Shown piece after piece: positions 12,570-23,660 of a DNA stretch of 64,000 nucleotides (positions within the stretch are counted from its first letter, which is position 1; the number at the start of each line of letters is the position of its first letter). Where the stretch lies: assembly GCF_023091745.1 (NCBI RefSeq), contig NC_068913.1:37454501-37518500 (forward strand), written 5' to 3'. A program made the translations under genes and the position numbers. Source of the DNA: Budorcas taxicolor (lineage: Eukaryota > Chordata > Mammalia > Artiodactyla > Bovidae). The notes beneath the pieces were generated by a model that searched no databases, was not told where the DNA came from, and was given only the letters and a program-made list of their open reading frames with translations.

Positions 12570-14642
12570 CTGAAGTATCAACCACTAATACTGAGAAGCT
12601 GAAGCAGAAAGGTTCTATGAAGCGCTAAAAGACCTTCTAGAACTAGCAACAAAAAAGATATCCTTTTCAACATGGGGAGTGGAATACAAAAGTGGAAAGT
12701 GAAGAGATAACTGTAGTAACAGACAAGTTTGGCCTGGAGTACAAAATGAAGCAGGGCATAGGCTAACAGTTTTGCCAAGAGAATGCACTGATCTTAGCAA
12801 ACACTCTCTGCCAACAGCACAAGAGATGACTTTACACATGGACATCACCAGATGGTCAATACCAAAATCAGATTGATTATATTATTTGCAGTCAAAGATG
12901 GAGAAGCTCTATACAGTCAGCAAAAACAAGACCAGAATCTGACTGTGGCTCAGACATGAACTCTTTATTGCAAAATTCAGACTTTAATTGAAGAAAGTAG
13001 GGAAAACCACCAGACCATTCAGGCATGACCTAAATTAAATCCGTCATGACTGTACAGTGGAAGTGAGAAATAGATTCAAGGGACTAGATCTGATAGACAG
13101 AGTGCCTGAAGAAGTATGGATGAAGGTTTGTAACATTGTACAGGAGGCTGTGATCAAGACCATCCCCAAGAAGTAGAAATGCAAAAAGCAAAATGGCTGT
13201 CTGAGGAGGCCTTACAAATAGCTGAGAAAAGAAGAGATGTAAAAGGCAAAGAAGAAAAGGAAAGATACACCCATTTGATGCAGAGTTCCAAAGAATAGCA
13301 AGGAGAGATAAGAAAGTCTTCCTCAGTGAATAATGCAAAGAAATAGAGGAAAACAATAGAACGGGAAAGACTGGAGATCTCTTCCAGAAAATTAGAGATA
13401 CCACGGGAACTTTTCATGCAAAGATGGACACAATAAAGGACAGAAATGGTACAGACTTAACAGAAGCAGCAGATATTAAGAAGAGGTGGTAAGAATTCAC
13501 AGAAGTTCTTCATGACCCAGATAATGACGATGGTGTGATCACCAACCTAGAGCCAGACATCCTGGAGTCTGAAGTCAAGTGGGCATTAGGAAACATCACT
13601 ATGATCAAAGCTATTGGATGTGATGGAATTCTGGCTGAACTATTTCAAATCCTAAAAGATGATGCTGTTAAAGTGCTGCACTCAATACGCTAGCAAATTT
13701 GGAAACAACCATTTCAACGGACTGGTTCCAAATTGGGAAAAAAGTACATCAAGGCTGTATATTGTCACCCTGCTTATTTAACTTATATGCAGAGTACATG
13801 ATGCTGAATACTGACTGGATGAAACACAAGCTGGAATCAAGATTGCTGGGGGAAATATCAGTAACTTAAGATATGCAGATGACACCACCCTTAAGCAGAA
13901 AGTAAAAAGGAACTAAAGAGTCTCTTAATGAAGGTGAAAGAGGAGAGTGAAAATGCTGGCTTAAAAATCAACATTCAAGAAACTAAGATCATGGCATCTG
14001 GTCCCATCACTGGATGGCAAATAGATGCGGAAACAATGGAAACAGTGAGAGACTTTTATTTTCTTGGGCTCCAAAATCACTGCAGATGGTGACTGCAGCC
14101 CTGAAATTAAAATATGCTTGCTTCTTGGAAGAAAAGCTATGACACACCTAGACAGCATATTAAAAAGCAGAGATGTCAGTTTGCCAACAAACGTTCATCT
14201 AGTCAAAGCTATGGTTTTTCCAGTAGTCATGTTTGAATATGAGAGTTGGACCATAAGGAAAGTTGAGTAGCAAATAATTGATGCTTTTGAACTGTGGTGT
14301 TGGAGAAGACTCTTGAGATTCCCTTGGAATGCAGGGAGATCAAACCAATCAATCCTAAAGGAAATGAGCCCTGAATATTCATTGGAAGGACTTATGCTGA
14401 AGCTGAAGCTCCAATACTTTGGCCAGCTGGTGAAGAACTGACTCATTAGATAAAGACACCCATGCTGGGAAAGATTGAAGTCTGGACAGAGGATGAGACG
14501 GTTTGATGGCATCAGCAACTCAGTGAACATGAGTTTGAGCAAGCTCTGGCATTTGGTGATGGAGATGGAAGCCTGGCATGCTGCAGTCCATGGGGTTGCA
14601 AAGAGTCTGACACAACTGAGCAACTAAACTGAACTGAAACTG
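12570..14642 (+). mobile_element. BovB LINE, copy 3, internally deleted
   Basis: This is the longest BovB in the window, on the + strand. It begins in the endonuclease part of ORF2 (text equivalent to 'VERFYEDLQDLLELT' at about 12595) and runs to the gactgagcaact...actgaactga 3' end. The sequence jumps at about 13701-13715 from 'tagcaaatttgga' directly to 'ggactggttcc', skipping about 0.4-0.5 kb judged against copy 7. The skipped part codes for the central reverse transcriptase. The YADD box survives at about 13875-13886, but many frameshifts make the element dead. Confidence 0.94.
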
Positions 14643-15129
14643 AAAGTGGTTAAGAGCACTCCACTGATAGATGGATACTAGGGGAAAGATTTACCTAAAG
14701 AAACTTTCCAAAACAGGAAGATTATTTGATTGTCTATACCTTAAAGCCTAGTTAACTGTTTGATTGGTTGTTCTTAGTGTTATAAATTTGTACTTTTGAG
14801 GCATTTACAGGCTTAGGCTTTGTTCAATTAGATAGGCTACATGGCACTAGAGTAACCTCAATCTAATGACATACTTGTTTAATTTATCAGCATTAGGTCA
14901 TTTAATTTATGTAAACCAGCTTTTTTCTTCTCTTTCTTTTTTATTTTCTAAATTATGAAAGTAAGATAACACATTATAGGAGACTTGGAAAATATAGAAC
15001 AAAGTTACATATAGTTCCTCTATATATTACAATTATTTTTTAAGTAAGTAAATTAAGATTTTTAGTTGGAGTTTCAATATCAAACACAAAAATTAATAGA
15101 ATGAATATACAGAAAAGTAGAAGTATGTA

Positions 15130-15645
15130 GTAGACATGAAAACCACCATGAACCAATTCAACGTAATTAAGAATTATACAATTTTCACAAGATAGCAGGA
15201 TACAAATTTTGTCCTAGTTTCCATAGAGTATAAACTAGGAGACACTGTAACATATCCAAGAACATAAAGGAAGGTGCAAAAATTTCATGGTTTAAAGCTA
15301 TTGAAATCATATAGTCTGTTCTCTTGTTACTGTGGAATTATGTTAGAAATCAGTATCAAAAGATATTTGAAAATTACCCACATATTTTCAACTACAATAT
15401 GACATTTACCAAGGAGATATTTGACTTACCCATTTAAAGCCTCACTAAAGTTAGAAGACTGAAAAAAACACAGAGGGTGATTGTAGAGAAGAAAGTATTT
15501 AAATTAGAAATTAATATCAAAATGAGAGAGTAATATCAAAGATATTTTTAAAACTGCATGTATTTGGAATTTAAATGTCCACTTGTAAATGATGGATATG
15601 TTTGAAAAGCCATAACATGGAAGATTAGAAAATATTTGTAACAGA
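15130..15645 (+). mobile_element. Old L1 ORF2 remnant, plus strand
   Basis: The text parallels the L1 ORF2 endonuclease/linker region: 'accatgaaccaattcaacgt', then 'ttgaaatcatatagtctgtt', 'gaaatcagtatcaaaagata' and 'tggaatttaaatgtccactt'. It is strongly diverged, with no open frame. Confidence 0.65.
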
Positions 15646-15657
15646 ATAAAAATGAAA

Positions 15658-15927
15658 TGGAGAAGGCAATGGCAATCCACTCTAGTACTCTTGCCTAGAA
15701 AATCCCATGGACAGAGGGGCCTTAGGAGTCAGGGTCATTAGGAGTCAGACATGACTGAGCGACTTCACTTTCACTTTTCACTTTTGTGCATTGGAGAAGA
15801 AAATAGCAACCCACTCCAGTATTCTTGCCTCTAGAATCCCAGGGACGAGGGAGCCTGGTGGGCTGCCGTCTATGGGGTTGCACAGTGTTGGACACGACTG
15901 AAGCGACTTAGCAACAACAGCAATAGC
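15658..15927 (+). repeat. Bov-A2 SINE (dimer), plus strand
   Basis: Two Bov-A monomers stand in tandem: 'agaaggcaatggcaatccac' with its 'gactgagcgacttcacttt' tail, then 'agaagaaaatagcaacccac' ending 'actgaagcgacttagcaac'. The linker is the usual cactttcacttttcactttt. A 10-bp target duplication AAAAATGAAA flanks it at 15648-15657 and 15928-15937. Confidence 0.95.
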
Positions 15928-16049
15928 AAAAATGAAAAGGGTATTTATCAGAATTTGTTGCATGCAGCTGAACCTGCTCAATGCAATTAAATAAATATGG
16001 ATTCTTGAATAGGGTAAAAAAAACATGCAATGAACAGTAGCATAAGATT

Positions 16050-16193
16050 TTTACACCACTTTTTTTTTTTTTTTTACTTTTCTGAATGTTGAGTTTAAAG
16101 CCAATCTTTTCACTCTGCTCTTTCACTTTCATCAAGAGGCTCTTTAGTTCTTCTCTTTCTGCCATAAGGGTGGTGTCATTTACACCACTTTTT
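16050..16193 (-). mobile_element. Retroposed internal BovB fragment with poly(A) and TSD
   Basis: Read on the minus strand, an internal BovB ORF2 piece of about 100 bp (DTTLMAEREELKSLLMKVKEQSEKIG...) ends in an A-run (T-run 16060-16075 on the + strand). A 15-bp duplication, TTTACACCACTTTTT, bounds it at 16050-16064 and 16179-16193. The piece lacks the normal BovB 3' end. An A tail plus long duplication is the hallmark of L1-driven insertion, not BovB's own. It lies 0.77 kb before the first SEMA3D coding exon. Confidence 0.85.
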
Positions 16194-16963
16194 AAAAAGT
16201 ACCAGTTCATGTAAATACTCAATGAATATTATTTATAATTATTATTACAAGACTTAGTTGGAAATATGTGAGTTTTGATTTATTCCATGTCTTAACGAAG
16301 ACAACCAAGGCAGCTTGATTGTGACAACCTATAATAACTATGTCCTCTTTTAAATTTTTTTCTTCTACGGTATTTTATATTTAGTGCCACCCTGTGTGGA
16401 GTAATATAGGTTGCAGGTAAGATTGCCTTGTCCCAGGTCTAAAATCTGTACTGGCGGCCCTGACCAGATCATGTTTAATTGTCCCAGTTATAGGTAGACT
16501 TGGGAATATTTTTTGGTCAGAAACAAAAGAACTCTCTCAAAATGATAGCTTTTATTCAGTTTTACTTGAGGATCTTTCTCTTTGAGGAAGGTATGAGGCA
16601 AGAGTAGGCTTCTACCAGTATTCTTTTCTGACCACGAATCCATCAAAATACAGAAAGAATTGGTTCCTCCTATATTTGCATAAAACAAGACAAACATTTT
16701 AGTAGAAGAAGGTATGCTAATTAACCTAAGTAGTTGAAGTTTTTGTTTTGCACTCATCTCCATGTCTGAATAAAGCCAGCTGTTTATTTATTACATTTTT
16801 ATTATTCAGTTCTGATTCATTCCCCCTGCAACAATTTGTAAGAGCAGAACAAGAGAGAAGGAGAAATTATTTTTTTAAAAAACATACATTCAGAAAACTA
16901 TAATTTACTAAGTACAGAGAAATCTGCAAACTGCTATATTAATAGTTGTTTTCTTCTTTTTAG

Positions 16964-17003
16964 ATTCAGTTAACACTGTTTGAAAGAGAACATTGTTTTC
17001 ATC
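16964..17003 (+). other. SEMA3D: SEMA3D 5' UTR part of first coding exon, with acceptor
   Basis: A strong pyrimidine tract (about 16947-16960) ends in TAG at 16961-16963, a good splice acceptor. It is followed by 40 nt of leader before the first ATG, and no ATG occurs earlier in this exon. The presence of an acceptor implies at least one upstream non-coding exon, which I could not identify. The exon start is inferred from the splice motif and was not confirmed with a transcript. Confidence 0.75.
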
Positions 17004-17154
17004 ATGGTTGTTACTAAAGATGAGAGACCAAAGTCCAGAAGCCACAATTTTCATCTTTTTCATGCCTTGATGATGATAAGCATGACCATGCTGTTTCTTC
17101 CAGTCATTAGAACTTCTAAGCAAAATATTCCACGACTCAAGCTAACCTACAAAG
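17004..17154 (+). CDS. SEMA3D: SEMA3D coding exon A: N-terminus and signal peptide
   Basis: This exon encodes residues 1-50 plus the first base of codon 51 of semaphorin-3D, a secreted axon-guidance and cardiovascular-patterning ligand that acts through neuropilin/plexin receptors. The start ATG has a strong context (A at -3, G at +4) and is the first ATG in the exon; the in-frame TTG at 16980 is not a plausible start. Residues about 21-34 form a hydrophobic run (ALMMISMTMLFLPV) that fits a signal peptide after an unusually long polar n-region. It is followed by a semaphorin-3 type start ending IPRLKLTYK. The donor is AAAG|gtaaat at 17155, phase 1. Compared with my recollection of the human protein, the first few residues and the post-signal residues differ, while KDER, FHLF and SMTMLFLP are shared. 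The downstream exons and the SNSCIPFLG segment separate it from SEMA3A/C/E. Confidence 0.93.
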
Positions 17155-17424
17155 GTAAATGTGTCAGTGTTTTCCAGCATTTCTTCTTTTATTTAGAAAC
17201 GCATGCTGAGTTCAGTGAAATGTTTGTAATCAGTTAATAATAATATATTATAGAACAAAAAGCCCAATTATTTATTTTTCTTGGTGAAGAAAATAGATGT
17301 AAAAACTGTCCATGTATACTTTCAGTTCATTATTTACAAGTATTAACTATTGATTAGCATAATTAGGAAAATTTTATCCTCAAGTTGCAGTCAGCTTGTA
17401 TTAAAACAAATCAATCGCTAGATA

Positions 17425-17900
17425 TGGTCAGGCCACTCAAGATGGTTTTTCTCTTGCTCTCTGTAAGTCTCCTGCTCAACCAGTACCCGCTTCACCTACA
17501 TCTGCCAGACTCCTACATGCTTGCTTAGGCTCCAGCTAATGATTGTTCTAACTTTTAGCCACCAAGATAGCCTATCAAAGCGGAGGAAGGGGTTTCTGCT
17601 GATTGCCCTGGTAACTGATGAGCCAACCTGCTGTCAATTCTTTCTGTAAATGGTAACATCGCCCCACCTCCCTCCCCGCTACCCCCTAACCCCCGGCCTC
17701 TGGGAGTGAAGCCTGCTGCCATGTTCTGCTTTGGGGTCAGTCATAACCTCTGTGGGGTGTTGCTCTAAGATCTTACTTCAGGCATGTAAGCTCCCCTTCT
17801 GTTAAACTACTGATATTTCTGTCGCTGACCCTGGGCTCTTTCTTTGGTCTTGAAGCTGGGCAAATACAGGCCTCCTAGGCCTGCAGTGAGCAACCTAACA
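17425..17900 (+). mobile_element. Probable solo LTR of an endogenous retrovirus
   Basis: This is a sharply bounded block of higher G+C, starting near 'tggtcaggccactcaagatg' and ending near 'ctgcagtgagcaacctaaca'. It has features of bovine-type LTRs: C-rich U3, a 'gtaagctccccttctgttaa' segment near the expected polyadenylation region, and a U5-like 'gctctttctttggtcttgaa'. No retroviral gene sequence adjoins it, so it looks like a solo LTR. The exact ends and the target duplication could not be fixed, and the orientation is by resemblance only. It begins 270 bp past the donor of coding exon A. Confidence 0.7.
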
Positions 17901-18185
17901 CCCTAAAAATAGAAAAATTGTTAATTCCATACAGCTGCTACTAATTAGCTTATCCTTGGCATTTTTTAAAAACATTAAGATATCTTCAAAATACTAACAA
18001 ACTAACATATCTTGAATATCTCAAGCATATACATATTTTATTGTTTAAGAAGTGTGAAAGGCTTAAAACAGATGAGAAAACATTGAAGAAGTGAAATCTA
18101 ATCACTTTTATATTAATTTAAACATTTAAAAGCAAAGTTTATATGCTAGTATTTAACCATCATGTTTATATGTAAGTGTAATATA

Positions 18186-18216
18186 TAAATATATATATAT
18201 CGAGAGAGAGAGAGAG
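18186..18216. repeat. (TA)n-(GA)n microsatellite
   Basis: Alternating TA steps are followed by a GA run (cgagagagagagagagg) that ends before 18217. Confidence 0.85.
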
Positions 18217-18816
18217 GATGTACCGTTTCGTGCTTGAAGATTTTTTTTTCCTGGTATCCCCTTGGCCTCTTTAATACCTTAACTAATGAGAGGAATATAG
18301 GGGATTTTCCTTTATTCTGAATTTGGCAGGTAAAAATAATGCTGGCAGTTTTAATCTTTAAGATAAAAAGTTATCTTAGGTAATCTTTTAAAAGATAGCT
18401 TTTCAGCTCAAATTAAATAGCAATACTAAAGCTAATTTGATGCTTAATGTAAGCATAAGTGGAATTATTTTATCACATACACTACACATTTCATATGTTG
18501 GTATTTGTTTTGAAGTTATATCTCATGAACAAACGAGTTAGGCTAGCATCATTATCTTTGAGTTTTTACATTCTTCTCAAATTGCTAGAACGGGTAAAAC
18601 TAACCTATGGTTTTTAAAAAAATCAAGATATTGCTTTTGCATGGTTGAGGGGTGATCATATGGAAAGGAATGTGAGAGGAAACTCCCTTGAATTATGGAA
18701 ATGTTTTCTATCCTAATAGGGATATGGATACATAATATGGGCTTTTCACAATCCATCATATTGCACATGTCTGATTTGTTTGCCTGTTTTTAAGGCAAAT
18801 GCCTCTACATTTACCT

Positions 18817-19132
18817 TAAGTTCCCTGATAACTAAGTTGGTAAAGAATCCTCCTGCAATGCAGGAGATCCTGGTTCAATTCCTGAGTTGGGAGGGTCCGC
18901 TGGAGAAGAGATTGACTACTCCACTCTGGTATCCTTGGGCTTCCCTTATGGCTCAGCTGGTAAAGAATCCACTTGCAAAGGGGGAGACCTGGGTTCGATC
19001 CCTGGGTTGGGAAGATCCCCAGGAGACGGGAAAGGTTACCTACTCCAATATTCTAGCCTGGAGAATTCCATGGACTACAGTCCCTGGGGTTGCAAAGAGT
19101 CAGACACGACTGAGCAACTTTCACTTCACTTC
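18817..19132 (+). repeat. Tandem Bov-tA: partial head plus full element
   Basis: A first tRNA-like head ('aagttggtaaagaatcctcc' to about 18935) is directly followed by a second complete Bov-tA beginning 'gggcttcccttatggctcag' and ending in the gactgagcaactttcacttc tail. The two heads are in the same orientation. This may be a dimeric SINE form or an insertion of one into another. Confidence 0.88.
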
Positions 19133-19379
19133 CTCATAGAACAGAAAACAAATAGTAAAAGTCAAACAGTTAAAAAAAAAAAAATAGAAAGTTTGAAAAT
19201 AGATTGAAGGGAAAAAAAAGGAAATATTACCTGGTTTCTGTGATACAGTTAATAATGCCAGAGCATTGTATTGATGAATATAAACATGCAAAATAGACTT
19301 GGAAAGAAACTTTAATAATAGTTAATGATTACTCTCTAGGATTCCTCATGAGCAAAGCGTTGGAATAAGGCTTGTGTGT

Positions 19380-19520
19380 GAATTATGTTATCCTCATCAC
19401 CACCCTGGGAGGTGGAGATTATTACCATCTTCCTATAAATGAGGATACTGAGGTACTGAGAGATTAAGAAATTAAGGTCTCAAATTAGTTCGTGGCTCAA
19501 CTCCTGAGCCAGCCCGGTGC
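19380..19520 (-). repeat. MIR SINE remnant
   Basis: Antisense MIR: 'accaccctgggaggtggaga', then 'aatgaggatactgaggtact', then text like 'gtcacacagctagt' in decayed form. Confidence 0.75.
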
Positions 19521-21209
19521 TGCTGGGAGCCTGTGTGCCTATTCATATTTCTCACACCCTGGACAAGAGCTTTTCTTCCCTGAGGCACTTACCTACCTGA
19601 CTGATTGTATGATTTCAGTTGTCAAAATCAAATGGGTTTGAAGAAAATCACAGTCTCCGTTTAAGATTACTCAGGAGCCAAAAGAGATTTACAGACTTGT
19701 GGGATTTCCTCCCCTCTGATAGTCTTACAGGAAGTAAAGATTGTCATTGTGCTAATTTGTAGTCATAATCAAAATTTTGTATGATTAACTGTAAAATGTT
19801 AACTCAAATGTGGTAACTTGATCATTTGAAAATAATGGATAAGGTTCTAAAAATTAAAAAGAATTAAAAACATTAATTTTAGGTAGCTGCTGGTAATTAG
19901 CTTATTCTTAATAAGAAAGTTTTGGGGAGCTGAATCTGTTTTTGTACTTGGAATACAAAGTACAAAAGTGTGGAGAGTTTAAAATCTTGTTTTATTTATC
20001 TCTCTGTATATTCTATATATTCTCACTTCTCCCAGCACCTAGTACTTATATAAAAGAACTGGTATAAATGTTGGATTCAATGCCATAAGAACTCTTCTTT
20101 TTATGGTTCTTATATTTAGTATACTTTATTTTTTAGGTATTTATTTACAAGTAGGTTATCTGCATTTCAAAAGCAGTAGCAAAGATTGAATGCAGTGAAG
20201 TAATTTAAAAAACCTCTGAACTTACCCGTGTTACCCACACACACTCCCTCTCCCCTGCCCCTCCTTCCTCCACCACTCTCCAATAGTGCTCTGTGGCTGC
20301 TGTTAGTTATTCACTTCCAGGATATGAGGCTAGAAAATTCAGGTCCAATGAAAAGTTGATTGTAATTTTCAAAAATTATTCATTTTTATGAGCACAAAAT
20401 CAGCTTTATTTTCCATAACTCAAGCTTCCTTATGTGCAGACCGGAGACACAGCCCATATCAGTAGAGTTAGCTACTTTGAACAGCTGCAAGATTATTTTA
20501 CGGGATTTCTTAAAGGTCAACAGAAATATAATAACCATTTTATCTAAAGAAGGCCCTTTGATAGACTTAGTTTTGAACCTCTGAATCCACAGGAGCTTGT
20601 TTGGTTCTTTTGTTGTGTAAAGAGATTCCCTCTCAGTTGAATATTTTGAATTCTTACACATTTATACATGCTAAATCAGTTTCTAGAGTAGTAAGTAAGG
20701 AACCTGGAGGTCAGGATGATCTGGGTTTCTGTATTTTGTGTTGTAAGGATAAAATATACATACATATATGGCCTTACAAGGTGGGCTTCTCACAGTGGCT
20801 TGTATACTTTATACTGCAGATGTATTAGATATAATTTTTGAAAAATGACCAACTTCAATCTTGAAATTAGTATAAACATTTTGTATATTGTTCTCCTGAT
20901 GAAGAAACTTACACAAGTTAAGGATATTCATACCCAGGAATCTGTAGTATCTGCAGTGGTGCTTGGGAAACTCCTAAAGATGAAATAGGTAATACAGCTA
21001 AAGAGAATGTACAAAAGCTTTGGAAAAGGAAAAGCCACTCTCTTTTGAATTTCTTTTCCAGATAGGAAGGCAAACAATAAACAGGTAAACCAATGAGTGG
21101 AGGTTACTTCAATCATGGGTTGTGCCATCCAGGATATAAGTCAAAAGACTGAATCCAGGATCCTAGTTAGACTTTATCATGTCTAAGTTTTAGGACACTA
21201 TGAAGAACC

Positions 21210-21350
21210 TTGTTTTTATACCCATTTTATAGATAAGAAACATGAGGTCAGAGCTTGAAGGCCTTGCTCTAAAGCATGAAGCTGTTAAGTGAAAGAACTA
21301 AGTTGTGTGTTTCCATCTCTCTAGTTCAGGTTCGTGTTCTTGCCACTTTA
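21210..21350 (-). repeat. MIR SINE remnant
   Basis: The 'cccattttatagataagaaa' core is followed by a decayed aggtcagag...cttgctctaaagc segment. Confidence 0.7.
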
Positions 21351-21784
21351 TGCCCTTGAAAGAGATATTGCATGTTCAGAAATAGAAATATCAAGATATA
21401 TAAAAGAAGAAGAAAACAAGGCTTCATTATTACATCTTTGGCAATATGCTCTTTTCAGTAACTACCAAGAGTACTAATTATTTTTTGCTCCTCCAAAACT
21501 TATGTGTTTCTGTAGAAAAAAAGCTTGATGTCACCCTTAAAATTTTCATCTGCTATTATACAAATAAACTTTAGTGTATTTGATAGAATAGTAATTTTGT
21601 TGAATTTTCTGAGGAATGAATGGATATCTATATGTTTTTTATTATTTGCAAAGAAATCTGTATAAATGTGAAATGCAGCATGTCTCAAGTAGAGATAACA
21701 ATTTGAGGCATCTAACTTACTGGATTTGACTAGTCTAATATTGATTCTGTTCATCTTGATTGAGTATAGCAATGAAGAAGGCAG

Positions 21785-21955
21785 ATTCTGAAGCCAAACT
21801 GCTTATGTCTGTGAGACATTTGGATGTTTACTTTCTGTATTGCAGTTTTCTAAATGCATTAATGTATTTAATAAGGATATTGTGAAGGTATCTTGATTCA
21901 TGTAAAGCATGAAAGACAGTGTTTGACATAGTAAGCATTTAGTTGTCAGTTATTT
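21785..21955 (+). repeat. MIR SINE remnant
   Basis: Sense MIR: 'cagattctgaagccaaactg', then 'ggatattgtgaagg', then 'acagtgtttgacatagtaag', the usual right half of the element. Confidence 0.72.
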
Positions 21956-22699
21956 TTTGCAAATCATTATTATCTTGCTAGGTATTAATGGTTGTTCCTA
22001 GACCACAATTTTCCCTGTGTAAACAAGTTTGAAAAATATTATATAGTTTCCTCCTGGGGATTTACAGCATATATTAAAATTGCCTCTGTTTATTCTCAGA
22101 GATTTTCTACTAGAGTTAGTTTCTCTTAGTCCAGTACCACCCACAGACTATGAATTTATTGAAGGTACTTTCCAGTATTTTTATCTTCATCATATTCTAG
22201 TAGTTAACAAGCCTTTGGATCATTATTGACCTTGATAAGAGGAGTGTCTTTGAGTGGTCGGTAACTTTCAGAGTGGGTTAAAAGGAATCATAAAATCATT
22301 CAGAAGCTCCTTTTGAAAGTGGACATTTTTGTTGTCAAATCAATGATTTGCTCTGAATTTATCTCCCCTTACGTACATAGTGAACAAGCATAATCAATCT
22401 TATAGGAGGAATCCCCATATATACATGTATATATTTTTTCCCCCATGTGGAGCAAGTCATTGATACTTTAATTTCTAATGAACTCACTTGTTTTCCTGGA
22501 CATATTTTCCCTAAACTGAGGCTGTGTGTGGGATTGGTTTTTGTCTGGCACATTCAAGGATCCTAAAGAAGACAGTCAAAGGAACAACTATTAATACCTA
22601 GCAAGATAATAATGTTTCACAGAAAATAATAACTGACAGTATGGCTAAAAAGAGATGGAATGGGAGAAATAAGAAAAATGATTAAATCAGAGTTAATAG

Positions 22700-23660
22700 A
22701 AGGGAAGGAGGATCAGATTCTTTCACTGTTGCCATTGTTAAAACATTGGCTTTTAGTCTGAATGTTATGGGAGTCCCCTGGAGAATTTTGAACACAGGTG
22801 ACTGGATCTGACTTTCGTTATTATAGGATCACTCTGGCTTCTGTATTGTATGCAATAAAAAGGAGAGATCAGGAAACTAGGGAGCTAAGTCTGAGAGGAT
22901 TGTAATAATCCAGGTGGGAAATGATGGTCTGTGAGTCAGACTCCTTCTGTGGAGGTAGAAGAAGATGGGAAGGTAGAGCCAATATGGTTTGTTGATGGAT
23001 TAGAAGTGAATGATGGGTTGGATGGGGTGGATGTGAAGTAAGAGAAAAATCAAGCCTAACCCCATGGTGTGTGTTTGTTTTTTGATCTAAGGATGGAGTT
23101 AATATTAATTGAGATGGTGGAGATTGTGAAAGACTGCTGTGTGGGAAGATCAAGTGGACATATTTATTTGAGAAGTCTTTTAGATATCTAAGTGAAATGC
23201 CAAGGAAGTATTTGAGTGTATAATTTCTGGAGTTTATGGGCAGTGTCAGTTGGAGATATGAATTTGGCAGTTAGCATATATAAATTTTAGTTCCTTAAGT
23301 CAGAGAATTAGAGAAAGAAGGAATGAGCATCAACATGAAGTAAAAGAAGTGCTCAGGTGTGGAGGAGCAAAATCAGAAGCTGTGGTGTAGAGGAAGTTAT
23401 ATGAAGAAAGTAAGAAGAGGACTCATCAGCAGTGCCCTGTTTAGCTCTGCCATGAAAGATAAGTAAAAATCAACATTAAATTTAACAACAAAAGTCTATT
23501 GTTGACCTTGATAAGAATAGTATCTTCAAGATTGGGAGCCAGAACAGAAGCATGCATTCTGGGCTCAGGAACTGGAGATAAGTGTAGATAATTCTTTCAA
23601 GGGGTTTTCCTATAATGGAGACATGGGCAGTAGTAGCTGAAAGGACAATGAGATCAATAG
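22700..23660. repeat. Diverged old mammalian repeat, family not assigned
   Basis: The block reads like a recurrent mammalian interspersed repeat that I recall from other loci ('ggatcactctggcttctgta', 'gtaataatccaggtgggaaa', 'ttgaccttgataagaatagt'). I cannot name the family. A related short piece may sit at about 22225-22300 ('ttgaccttgataagaggagt'). There is no coding potential. Confidence 0.5.

Larger units (their letters stand above)
1..16963 (+). other. Sequence upstream of first coding exon (probably a 5' intron)
   Basis: The acceptor at 16961-16963 implies that this stretch is at least partly intronic to SEMA3D. It carries BovB copies at 1532-2314, 10489-11595 and 12570-14642, an L1 3' end at 3448-4375, Bov-tA SINEs and the composite microsatellite at 7709-7842. 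Stretches with nothing recognised are 1-340, 966-1530, 2510-2990, 4920-5785, 6015-7450, 7845-9130, 9350-10485, 11600-12365, 14650-15125 and 16195-16960. I could not locate a promoter, TATA-type core or CpG island, so the transcription start may lie to the left of the window. Confidence 0.6.

Noticed and set aside
16980..17003. Upstream in-frame start for SEMA3D at 16980
   Set aside because: The codon there is TTG. The first ATG with a good context is 17004.
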